From JAKIWV01 sp049800095 (GTDB lineage Archaea; Thermoplasmatota; Thermoplasmata; Lutacidiplasmatales; UBA184), in NCBI GenBank assembly GCA_049800095.1, contig JBARJD010000097.1, forward strand, positions 1 through 22,144: 22,144 nucleotides of DNA, read 5' to 3'. The notes under the pieces are model-generated. The model saw nothing but the letters and a program-made list of their open reading frames with translations, had not been told where the DNA came from and did no database searches. Position numbers and translations under genes: made by a program. This document shows positions 14,739 to 21,487 of this stretch, one piece after another; the first letter of the stretch is position 1; each line of letters begins with the position of its first letter.

Positions 14739-14901
14739 GTTCCGGGCGTCCCCCCCTAGCTCGGTTCGTGACGCCTCCCTTCGTTCCGCAACCCGGCGAT
14801 GTGGCTTCCGCGCAATTAGGGGGACCGGGCGAAGCGACCGGGTTCCTCCACGGAGGTGTCTCTGCGAGCACTTGTGGCCGTCAGAACGGCCCGCAAACTC
14901 T

Positions 14902-15030
14902 GTATTTGAACCCCCGGGGGGTTCGAATACCCCCTCCGACACTTTTCGCCGATTTATCGCCGAGAAAATGGAAAGTTTGACCGTTCACGTGTTGAGGATT
15001 TGAACCCGCGAGTACATTTCTCCGGTAACG
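14902..15030 (+). repeat. R-family dispersed repeat, copy 6 (palindromic type)
   Basis: The first hairpin is a near-perfect palindrome: GTATTTGAACCCCC (14902-14915) meets GGGGGGTTCGAATAC (14916-14930). CCCCTCCGACAC, CGCCGATTTATCGCCGAGAA and a distal GGATTTGAACCC (14996-15007) follow. The bases after that (CTCCGGTAACGG, GGCTAAG) resemble a decayed tRNA read on the minus strand. Confidence 0.85.
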
Positions 15031-15110
15031 GATGAGTTGACTGTGGCTAAGTTCCGGCGGCCGTTTGCGGTCACACGAAAGGGTCGTTACGGCGTTGGAT
15101 TCCCGACCGG

Positions 15111-15635
15111 TTGTTGACTCATCGCCTAATCCTGCGCGCTCCCGTTCCGAGGGATTCCGCCGCGTTCGAGAGCATGTACCGGGACCGAAGTATATGGGCA
15201 TACATCCCACCGGCAGTCTGGAAACCCGGAGGGAAGGCAGCTATTGTGAGAATCCGTCAATCGGTCGGTAAACAGACCGCCTGCTGGTACGTCATCAAGG
15301 ACCGTCAATCCGGAGCGCTTGTCGGAGAGATTGCGATCTTCGGCATCGATTGGGCGGAGCGCACCGCTGAACTCGGCTACCATATCACGAGAACCCAATG
15401 GGGAAAAGGCTACGCATCTGAGGCGGGTGACCGAGTGTGTCGGGTCGCGTTCCGGGCCCTGCGGTTGCGCCGGCTCGATGCGGTGGTCGGCGAAGGAAAC
15501 GATGCGTCGATACGACTTCTGAAGAAGCTCGGGTTCCGACGGGAGGGATCTGCTCGGAAGGCGGCCTGGCTCCGAGGGCGATGGCGGAACCAGTTCCGTT
15601 TTGGATTGCTCGCGCCAGAATATCGTCCGGGCTAG
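15111..15635 (+). CDS. GNAT family N-acetyltransferase (RimJ/RimL-like)
   Basis: A 174-residue acetyl-CoA-dependent transferase. The N-terminus LTHRLILRAPVPRDSAAF is typical of the RimJ/RimL branch. Motif A appears as LGYHITRTQWGKGYASEA with the pyrophosphate-binding QxxGxG-like QWGKGYA, followed by LDAVVGEGNDASIRLLKKLGFRREG (motif B). Substrates in this branch include protein N-termini and small molecules such as antibiotics; the substrate is unknown here. The start is TTG at 15111 or 15114, since no ATG or GTG is in frame and the domain begins immediately. R copy 7 begins at its stop codon and R copy 6 lies upstream, so this is a one-gene module. Confidence 0.88.
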   Translation: MLTHRLILRAPVPRDSAAFESMYRDRSIWAYIPPAVWKPGGKAAIVRIRQSVGKQTACWYVIKDRQSGALVGEIAIFGIDWAERTAELGYHITRTQWGKGYASEAGDRVCRVAFRALRLRRLDAVVGEGNDASIRLLKKLGFRREGSARKAAWLRGRWRNQFRFGLLAPEYRPG

Positions 15636-15705
15636 GGTGACATTACGAAAAATTCAGGAAGGTCCGCTTCCGACACCTCGCCGTGACTTCGCGCTAAGAA
15701 GCAGG
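15636..15705 (+). repeat. R-family dispersed repeat, copy 7 (degenerate)
   Basis: The sequence directly after the GNAT stop reads GGTGACATTACGAAAAATTC, then GGTCCGCTTCCGACACC and TTCGCGCTAAGAA. It aligns with the consensus end to end but with many substitutions. The second hairpin is only partly kept. It appears to be an old copy. Confidence 0.6.
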
Positions 15706-15768
15706 CCAAGATAAATTGCATCTGACATCCTCACCCCCCCTAATGAGCGCGCGGGGAGGAGACCAGTT

Positions 15769-16026
15769 TCACCGGTCGTAGATTCGCGACCGGTGGTCAA
15801 CGCGCTCGACCAGAATGGTCTGTTCTGCGTGGGAGAGCATCGCCAGGACCCTGTAGTCACCGACACGAAGTTTGTACTCGTCCGAACTCGCTAACCTCGT
15901 GAAATAGTGAGTCGGTTTTGAAGCGGCCGCCTCAAGCCGTGCTACAACCCTACGAGCTACCGTCCGATCGAGCCGATGCAGATCGCGGACAGCGGTGTCC
16001 GACCACTTAATCGACCAATGCGTCAG
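15769..16026 (-). CDS. RelE-family toxin starting at CTG
   Basis: An 85-residue RelE-type toxin. The sequence has the full RelE pattern: WSIKWSDTAVRDLHRLD, ARRVVARLEAAA, YKLRVGDYRVLAML, and ILVERVDHRSRIYDR, with basic and aromatic residues (K52, R54, R59, H78, R79, Y83) where RelE contacts or cleaves ribosome-bound mRNA. No ATG, GTG or TTG exists in frame before the domain. The first candidate is CTG at 16026, which overlaps the antitoxin stop as CTGA, the exact geometry of ordinary ATGA overlaps. Translation would depend on coupling from the antitoxin, which would keep toxin output low. A start lost by mutation is the alternative. Confidence 0.8.
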   Translation of the reverse strand: MTHWSIKWSDTAVRDLHRLDRTVARRVVARLEAAASKPTHYFTRLASSDEYKLRVGDYRVLAMLSHAEQTILVERVDHRSRIYDR

Positions 16027-16259
16027 AGGCCCAACCGCTTCTTGACCTGCTCGTGGTCGACCACGTGACCCGACCGGATGTCAAGTCGAGCGTTTAATAG
16101 CCCCATCCGGAAGGCATCGGTGTACGCCCCTTCGTCGTCTCCCTGGGGGATGAGCCCCAGGAGCTTGTTCAGGAGCTCGTCGTAGGTCTCTCGAGGCGAA
16201 CTTTTCAAGGCAGCGAGTCGCTCGCGGGTGGCCGGAGTAACTTGAATCGTCGTAATCAT
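16023..16259 (-). CDS. RelE-cognate antitoxin (ribbon-helix-helix-like)
   Basis: A 78-residue protein with the N-terminal pattern MITTIQVTPATRERLAALKSSPRETYDELLNKLL, a strand followed by two helices as in short archaeal antitoxins that bind DNA as ribbon-helix-helix dimers. The C-terminus (LDIRSGHVVDHEQVKKRLGL) would bind the toxin. The start ATG 16259 lies 25-32 bases from an AT-rich box (16284-16291) placed inside an inverted repeat, implying autoregulation. The toxin follows with a 4-base overlap. Confidence 0.82.
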   Translation of the reverse strand: MITTIQVTPATRERLAALKSSPRETYDELLNKLLGLIPQGDDEGAYTDAFRMGLLNARLDIRSGHVVDHEQVKKRLGL

Positions 16260-16273
16260 CGATAATGAGACAG

Positions 16274-16302
16274 CACATAGTTGTCATATAGATTGCTATG
16301 TG
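16274..16302. promoter_or_regulatory. Operator and TATA box of the second toxin-antitoxin unit
   Basis: Perfect 7-bp arms CACATAG (16274-16280) and CTATGTG (16296-16302) flank a 15-base spacer that contains the AT-rich box TCATATAG (16284-16291). The box is 25-32 bases upstream of the antitoxin ATG. Binding of the antitoxin to the arms would occlude the TATA-binding protein. Confidence 0.65.
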
Positions 16303-16359
16303 CATCTCCGCGTGAGACTCGGGCAGAGAAGTAGGCCGCAACCTGGCGTCCCGCGAGTC

Positions 16360-16485
16360 GGGGATATGAAGAATTCAGTAGTGTCCCCCTCCGACATCTT
16401 TTCACGATTCCTCGCCGAGAGGTGGCAACATCTGACAATTCGTTTGGTGGGGACTTGAACCAGCTGCTCGCCCCTCTGGAAAGGT
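16360..16485 (+). repeat. R-family dispersed repeat, copy 8
   Basis: It has the consensus GGGGATATGAAGAATTCAG and TCCCCCTCCGACA, a second hairpin CCTCGCCGAGAGG whose two stem ends changed together (CCTC pairing with GAGG in place of TTCTC with GAGAA), and a distal GGACTTGAACC (16451-16461). The paired change suggests the hairpin itself is selected. Confidence 0.85.
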
Positions 16486-16592
16486 GTGGGTTGACAAAGC
16501 ATGGGTTCGTTAACCGCTCGGGACCCAGTGGGTCGCGAGGTCCCGATACCGTTACCATTCCTAGCGGAAGTAGGCATCATTAGAGGCCGACC

Positions 16593-17722
16593 TTGACTAC
16601 CTCGGGTCCCCATGATTACCACCGTCAAGGTCAGGACCTTTTGGCGCACAACACCCGCGAGGCCAACGACGCGGCCACCGCTAGCTTCCTAAAGGCGCTC
16701 GAACTCGATGCGACATATGCCCCTGCGCTTGCCGGCTTGAGCCTTGTTTACGCCCAGCGAGCGGCCCCTTTGGGGCTCGGTTTGGGTCTTGGGAGCAACT
16801 GGCTAGACGAGGCGATCAGCGCGGCTGAAAAGGCTGTAGCAATTGCGCCCAACCTCGATGAGGGATACCGGGCTCTGGCAACGGCATACTACCGCAAAGG
16901 CTGGCATCATAAGCAGTCGACGCATGTCGCAAATTGTTAGAACTCAATCCGGATTTGGCTTCCGGCTTCCTCAATCCTGGCTGGCCGCTGTGGTTCACGG
17001 GCCGTGCCGAGGAAGCGTTGCCCTATCTGAAGAACGCTCTGGCGCTTGAACCGGCGTCAGCGTGGGCTCACTTTTACGTCGGGAATGCGTCCCTGGCCCT
17101 GGAGCTTTACGAGCAAGCGGAGGAAATGTATGGCAAGGCCATAGCGCTTGAGAACCTGAGCTCGGGGAGGATCGGCTTGATCTGTACGAACCTCTCCCAT
17201 GGGAAGCGGGAGCAGGCCATTGAGCAGAACCGACGCTTTCGTGCCAACCCCGACGACGACCGTTACTTCGTCAAAGCAGCCGACGTGGAACTCCTGCTCG
17301 GTAACGCCGTGGAAGCGCGCGTGTTCGCGGAGAAAGCCGTCGCCAAGGAGCCAGAAGCACGGTATTTTCCGCGCGGCGTCTACCCGACCACTATCTTGGG
17401 CTGCATACTCTGGGATGAAGCTAGAGACACGGCCCAGAGACGACTCGGTCAAAGCGCAGACATGAATCGGACATGCTTGGACGAAGGGGATGAGAGCTTC
17501 ATGCCTCGCTATGACTTGGCTGCGGTCAACGCCATTCGGGGTGAGAAGGCGGAAGCCTATCGCTGGTTACAGAGCGCAATCGACGCGGGGTGGCGCACGT
17601 ATCGTTTGGCGATGCGCGATCCTCTCTTTCGAAACCTGCACAATGATCGGCAGTTTCAACAAATGATGGCCCAAGTCAAAGGGAAGATCGAGACGGCGAA
17701 GCAACATTTGCAGCAAGCCTGA
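16593..17722 (+). pseudogene. Frameshifted TPR protein, possible relic of a fourth TPR-tailed signalling protein
   Basis: Two overlapping frames encode one TPR protein. The first (16593-16940) runs through ALELDATYAPALAGLSLVYA and ends HHKQSTHVANC; the second resumes as AVDACRKLLELNPDLA and continues to 17722. Restoring one lost base near 16913 (AAG-GCA) joins GWHHK to AVDACRK, a normal TPR. The start is a weak TTG after an in-frame stop at 16581, and DYHRQGQDLL corresponds to the point where TPRs begin after the TolB domain in the cyclases. The ending, MRDPLFRNLHNDRQFQQMM, matches their tails. It probably lost its N-terminal domain and then its frame; a sequencing error could explain the shift but not the missing N-terminus. 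Confidence 0.75.
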
Positions 17723-17762
17723 GATCTGCATTCACATCTCTTGAATACTCACTGGAACAGTG

Positions 17763-17795
17763 TGAACCCCTTCCGTTGCTGGCAGCGGGGGTTCA
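17763..17795 (+). other. Hairpin TGAACCCC/GGGGTTCA after the TPR gene
   Basis: Perfect 8-bp arms, 17763-17770 and 17788-17795, are separated by 17 bases, 40 bases past the TPR stop codon. The arms have the same sequence as the TTTGAACCCC palindromes in R copies 4 and 6, so this may be a detached piece of that element or a terminator. Confidence 0.4.
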
Positions 17796-17990
17796 AAACA
17801 GATCCCTTAGCTACGGCTCAGTAGTGATCGGGGATGGGATCGATCTGCGATGTCCGGGCAGCTTTCGAGTTGGAAGCGCCTGGTCGCAGCCGTTCTTGAC
17901 TCGCCCGAGGAGTCCGGGCCCTTTGGGTGAGTCCGGCCGAGACAAGACGTTATGTATCTAATATGAGTTATGTGTATCTCAGAGGAGACA

Positions 17991-18587
17991 ATGCGACTCG
18001 CGCGGGCTTTGGATTCAATCTTCGGCAGCAACACCAAACTGGGATTGCTCCGAACGATGTTCACCTCTCCGGGTCGGCATTGGACCGGACGTGAAGTGGC
18101 GGGAGCCGCTCGCGTTTCGACGGCCCAGGCGGCTCGTGATCTGGCAACGCTGGCCGACTCAGCCCTCGTTCTTCGCGAAGTGACCGGGAGGTCCTACTCC
18201 TGGGAATTAAACCCCGTCCACGTCCTGTTCCCGGCCCTCACAGAGCTGTTCGCTCGGGAAGCAGATCTCAAGGCGGAAATGGTCCGTCAAGTAGCTGAAG
18301 CATTGGGATCCGTTCCGTTCGAACGAGCCCGGCTGTTTGGCTCTCTATCGCGGGGTGATGAACGGGACGACAGCGATGTAGACCTGTTCCTTCAGATCCA
18401 CTCTCCTGCCGAACACGGTCGGGCGGAGGCGGCAATCGATCGGGTTCGCTCGCGCATTTGGAGTCGATTCGGAAACCCGGTCTCCGCGCTTGTGTACACC
18501 CGTGCGGAGGTCAACCGACCGCCGAATCCCGCGCTGATGGAATCAATCGAAAGTGAGGGCATCGAAGTGGGGAGGGTGGCCCACTAG
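17991..18587 (+). CDS. Winged-helix plus MNT-type nucleotidyltransferase protein
   Basis: A 198-residue protein. The N-terminal third is a winged helix (LGLLRTMFTSPGRHWTGREVAGAARV, AARDLATLADSALV). A minimal nucleotidyltransferase domain follows with ARLFGSLSRGDERDDSDVDLFL, the GSxxRG and SDxDL signatures that bind nucleotide and metal. MNT proteins paired with HEPN proteins act as antitoxins by adenylylating the HEPN partner. The start is ATG 17991: AGAGGAGA lies just upstream and the AT-rich CTAATATG sits 26-33 bases before it; ATG 17970 is the alternative. The HEPN gene begins three bases after its stop. The winged helix suggests it also regulates its own promoter. Confidence 0.88.
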   Translation: MRLARALDSIFGSNTKLGLLRTMFTSPGRHWTGREVAGAARVSTAQAARDLATLADSALVLREVTGRSYSWELNPVHVLFPALTELFAREADLKAEMVRQVAEALGSVPFERARLFGSLSRGDERDDSDVDLFLQIHSPAEHGRAEAAIDRVRSRIWSRFGNPVSALVYTRAEVNRPPNPALMESIESEGIEVGRVAH

Positions 18588-18590
18588 TCG

Positions 18591-18986
18591 ATGGCGCGAA
18601 CCGAGGTTATTCCGAAATCGCGGCACGCCGTCTTCCTCGCCCGTGCCCGAGAATTTGCCCAGCAAATGGGCCAAGCCGCCGCGGATCGTGCCTGGAACTC
18701 TGTCGGGTTGCTCGGAGTTCACTGCGTGATTTCTGCCTGTGACGCACTGACCATCCAACGTTCGGGCCAACGGTGGAGCGGCCAAGCCCACGCCGGGGTG
18801 ATCGGAGTAGTCAGTACCCTCAACTTGCCGAAGTCAAACCCTGCTCTACGGCAGATCTCCAGCGTGCTCGACAAGAAGAACCGAGTCGAGTACGAGGCAC
18901 GTGAGTTTACCGAAAAGGAGGCTGAAGAGGTCCGCCTAAACGCTACTCGAGTCCTCAAATGGGTCACAACGCAACTCGCAACCTGA
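18591..18986 (+). CDS. HEPN domain protein, partner of the MNT protein
   Basis: A 131-residue all-alpha protein. The pattern ARAREFAQQMGQAAADRAWNSVGLLGVHCVISACDAL, then LDKKNRVEYEAREFTEKEAEEV, fits HEPN proteins of the PF05168 type. HEPN partners in MNT pairs are usually RNases with an R-x4-6-H motif. The only R-x5-H here is R61-H67 (RWSGQAH), and whether it sits at the catalytic place is unclear; the region near NRVEY, where that motif is often found, lacks His. RNase activity is therefore uncertain. It is coupled to the upstream gene with a 3-base gap. Confidence 0.82.
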   Translation: MARTEVIPKSRHAVFLARAREFAQQMGQAAADRAWNSVGLLGVHCVISACDALTIQRSGQRWSGQAHAGVIGVVSTLNLPKSNPALRQISSVLDKKNRVEYEAREFTEKEAEEVRLNATRVLKWVTTQLAT

Positions 18987-19408
18987 GGAGCTCGCCTGCG
19001 TGGCAAATTAATCCCCCCGGGGGTCAAACACAGAAGGGAAGAGTTCACCGACGGGTTTCGAGAAGCCTGCTGTTGCCTGGTCGGGGATATGAAGAATTCC
19101 GGAATGTCCGCCTCCGACACATTACTTCGATTTCTCACCGAGAAAGAACGGTGTTCGACCGCGTGTCGAGAGGGGATTTGAACCCGTGTGCGCCCCTTCC
19201 GGCAAGCGTTATCTTAGCCCTCCCGGGCGAGTGCGCTCGAAGTCAGCGGTTCGTTCGCTGGAGGAGGGGTCCCGGAGTCGTCTTCGACTCGGTACGGAAG
19301 GAGACCTCGATAACGTGGGAATCGTGCCCTTTGAGTTGCCGTTAGTCGGAGGTCCGAGGAGTCGGGACGTGAGCCCAGTCAGGCCCCACTACATGCCGGG
19401 ACAATGCC
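18987..19408. other. Intergenic region between convergent HEPN and cyclase 3 genes
   Basis: This stretch contains a short CCCCCCGGGGG palindrome near 19012-19022 followed by TCAAAC, which resembles a broken R palindrome, and R copy 9 (19083-19208). Bases 19210-19408 hold nothing recognisable. Confidence 0.6.
19083..19208 (+). repeat. R-family dispersed repeat, copy 9
   Basis: The core is GGGGATATGAAGAATTCCGG, then GTCCGCCTCCGACAC, and the hairpin TTTCTCACCGAGAAA (19130-19144). The distal GGGGATTTGAACCC (19172-19185) is followed by GCGCCCCTTCCGGCAAGC. The paired change CAG to CCGG beside the GAATTC and the base changes around it make this a distinct subtype. Confidence 0.83.
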
Positions 19409-21352
19409 TCACCTCACCAGACCGGTCTGCGTTCTGAGCCTCACGACCAACTTCTCGTACCGGGGGTCCTCCCTCGCCTTCGCCAGTAGGGGGGAGTACA
19501 TCGCGATCATGCTGATGACCACGTGCTCGTCCAGCGCCCGGTTGAGGTTTTCGAAGTACCGGTCCATGTCCCCGAGGGCATGGTAGATGTAGGCCACGTA
19601 GTTGTGCGCGATCGGTCCCGGCTTCGCGTCCTCGATCCTCCGAATCGTTTGGAGTGCCTTCTCTTTCTCCCCAGCCATCGCGTCGATGAAACCTCCCGTG
19701 TAAGTTGCCCAGGGTGCCGTGGGCCGTAGCTTCTCGTATTTCGCGTGCAGTTCCCTGGCCTTCGCTAGGTCCCCCTTGGAGAGGTAGTAGTCGGTCATGT
19801 TCCGGTAGGTCATGGCGGGGGCCAAGTGCTCCGTTCTCCTGCAGTGCTCCAATAGCTCCTGCTCCCTCCCCGTGAAGAGGTAGGTGAACCCGAGGAGGAA
19901 GATGTACTCCGTGGAGATTGGGTCGAGCCGGTAGGCGGTCTCGATGTTCTTCATCATCTCCTCCATCTCCCCTTTGACGGCGGCGATTTCGCAGAGCTGG
20001 CGGTAGGGCTCCGGGAGGCTCGGGTTGATCTCCAGGGCCCTCCTTGCCTCCACCTCGGCGCCGGCGTCGTCGTCCTCGTTGAAATGCAGTTTCGCGAGCG
20101 ATGCGTGGGCATCGGCGAGGTCTCGGTCCAGCTCCTGCGCTCGCTGCAGCGAGGCCCTCACGACGGGGAGCATGACGTCAAAGGGCTCGAATCCGCTGGT
20201 GGCGAGGCGCTGGTGGCACTCCGCTACCGCCACATGGGCTTTGGCGAACGATGGGTCCAGCTCCCCCGCCTTCTCGAAGAGCTCCAGCGCCTGCCTCAGC
20301 GACGGCTCGGACCCCTCCCTGAGCAGCTCCCTTCCGCGGAGGAAGTCCCCGTAGGCCTCCATGTTCTCCGTGGGCTTCTTCTCGAGGGTCTTCTTCTCTG
20401 ACTGCAGAAGCTGGATCTTCAGCTCCCCGGCCACCTTCTCCGCGATCTCGCTCTGGACGCCGAATATGTCGTCCAGGCTCGCGTCATAGTGCGAGGACCA
20501 CAGGTGCGCCTCGGTGCCGCCGTGGATGAGTTGGGCCGTGACCCGGACCCTGTTCCCGACCTTCCGGACACTCACCTCCACTACCGACCCGACGAAGAGT
20601 TCCTTCGCGATCTCCGTGGCCTTCTTCTCCTTCTTCTTGTAGGTCATCACCGAGGTCCTCGCGATGACCTGCAATTCCTTCACCTGAGCCAACCGGTCGA
20701 TGAGCTCCTCCGTCATCCCGTCGGCGAAGTATTCGTCGTTCGGATCCGGGCTCATACTCACGAACGGAAGGACGGCGATCCGGCTCTTCTCGAGTGGGCT
20801 CGGATCGGGCCCGGTGGAAGCGGGCACCGTAGCCGACCAACCTAGGCGAACCCGGTAGACGTCCACCGGGAACAGAACGCCCTTGAGCGCCTTGGGTTCC
20901 AGTTTCTCAAGTGGGTTCGGGATCTTGTTCCGGACCTGACCGAACACCGACTCGGAGATGCAAACCCCGCCCGGCTCCGCGAGAGGTTCGATGCGGGCGG
21001 CGATGTTGACGGAATCCCCAAAGATGTCGCCGGCCCGCTCCTCAACGTCCCCGAGGTGGACCCCGATGCGCAGGTGGATCGACGGAACCCCCGGCTTCGA
21101 GTTCCGCGCCTCGAGATGCTCCTGGATAGCGATCGCACACTGAACCGCCCGCAGGGCGCTCTCGAACACGACGAGAAACCCGTCGCCGATCGACTTGACC
21201 TCGCGTCCCAGGTGGGCGGAGAACAGGGGTCGAACGATGGTCTCTTGTTCGTCCCGAAGCCGGAGTGCTTCCGCCTCGTCGGTCTGAGCGGCGGCCGTGG
21301 AGCCAACCATGTCCGTGAACATGATTGCGGCGAGCCGCCGGACGGAGGCCAC
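19409..21352 (-). CDS. Class III adenylyl cyclase-TolB-like-TPR protein (paralogue 3)
   Basis: A 647-residue paralogue. The cyclase domain (about 5-170) keeps D14, K53, D57, D109, N116 and R120, so ATP cyclisation is expected; the motif reads FGDSVNIAARI. The TolB-like domain (about 190-315) has RIAVLPFVSMSPDPNDEYFADGMTEELI and VIARTSVMTYK, then a Lys-rich KKKEKKATEIAKEL absent from the others. TPR repeats follow to the DPRYEKLVVRLR tail. Its N-terminal half is closest to cyclase A. GTG 21352 is the start, with the box 20-29 bases upstream. The gene uses strikingly GC-ended codons with many CTC, GAG and AAG, unlike cyclase A, which suggests separate arrival or a different age. It stands apart, next to Nudix. 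Confidence 0.93.
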   Translation of the reverse strand: MASVRRLAAIMFTDMVGSTAAAQTDEAEALRLRDEQETIVRPLFSAHLGREVKSIGDGFLVVFESALRAVQCAIAIQEHLEARNSKPGVPSIHLRIGVHLGDVEERAGDIFGDSVNIAARIEPLAEPGGVCISESVFGQVRNKIPNPLEKLEPKALKGVLFPVDVYRVRLGWSATVPASTGPDPSPLEKSRIAVLPFVSMSPDPNDEYFADGMTEELIDRLAQVKELQVIARTSVMTYKKKEKKATEIAKELFVGSVVEVSVRKVGNRVRVTAQLIHGGTEAHLWSSHYDASLDDIFGVQSEIAEKVAGELKIQLLQSEKKTLEKKPTENMEAYGDFLRGRELLREGSEPSLRQALELFEKAGELDPSFAKAHVAVAECHQRLATSGFEPFDVMLPVVRASLQRAQELDRDLADAHASLAKLHFNEDDDAGAEVEARRALEINPSLPEPYRQLCEIAAVKGEMEEMMKNIETAYRLDPISTEYIFLLGFTYLFTGREQELLEHCRRTEHLAPAMTYRNMTDYYLSKGDLAKARELHAKYEKLRPTAPWATYTGGFIDAMAGEKEKALQTIRRIEDAKPGPIAHNYVAYIYHALGDMDRYFENLNRALDEHVVISMIAMYSPLLAKAREDPRYEKLVVRLRTQTGLVR

Positions 21353-21371
21353 GTCTCGGGGACCGTTTCCG

Positions 21372-21381
21372 TAAGATTAAC
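21372..21381 (-). promoter_or_regulatory. Leaderless promoter box of cyclase 3
   Basis: TAAGATTAAC (+ strand), a variant of the TTAGATTAAG box, lies 20-29 bases upstream of the GTG start, exactly as in the other two cyclase genes. The sequence around it is otherwise diverged, so the box itself looks conserved by selection. Confidence 0.65.
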
Positions 21382-21412
21382 TCCTGCCGCCAAGCTGACG
21401 TGTCCATCTTTA

Positions 21413-21459
21413 GCCCGAAACGGGCGGGTTCTGTCGAGCTAGGCCCAAGCCTTCTTGGG
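21413..21459 (-). terminator. Two small hairpins 3' of Nudix
   Basis: GCCCG-AAA-CGGGC (21413-21425) and CCCAAG-CCTT-CTTGGG (21444-21459) are both perfect stems in the gap between the Nudix stop and the cyclase 3 promoter. They may end the Nudix transcript or separate it from cyclase 3 expression. Confidence 0.35.
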
Positions 21460-21487
21460 GGTGTAGGAGTCGTGTGGATTACTTTCG

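Larger units (their letters stand above)
16260..16592. other. Intergenic region between antitoxin and frameshifted TPR gene
   Basis: This stretch contains the antitoxin promoter with its inverted repeat (16274-16302) and R copy 8 (16360-16485). The last 100 bases before the TPR gene show no promoter or SD I can identify. Confidence 0.6.

Noticed and set aside
14710..14871. N-terminal extension of the first antitoxin (to 132 residues)
   Set aside because: The extra residues are low complexity and the TATA box at 14728 would lie inside the gene.
14960..15070. A functional tRNA gene on the minus strand
   Set aside because: The T-arm-like motif is good but the T stem, anticodon stem and acceptor stem do not pair properly, so it is reported only as tRNA-like.
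15654..15866. 70-residue frame on the - strand beside the RelE gene
   Set aside because: It overlaps the RelE coding sequence in another frame and R copy 7; the RelE frame explains the region.
273..19208. R repeats as a CRISPR array
   Set aside because: Copies are 0.7 to 5.8 kb apart with whole genes between them, vary in sequence and include no spacer-sized intervals or cas genes.
273..19208. R repeats as classical integron attC sites
   Set aside because: The expected GTTRRRY and RYYYAAC core sites at the two ends of an imperfect inverted repeat are not found, and no integrase gene is in the window. Only the array-like layout is similar.
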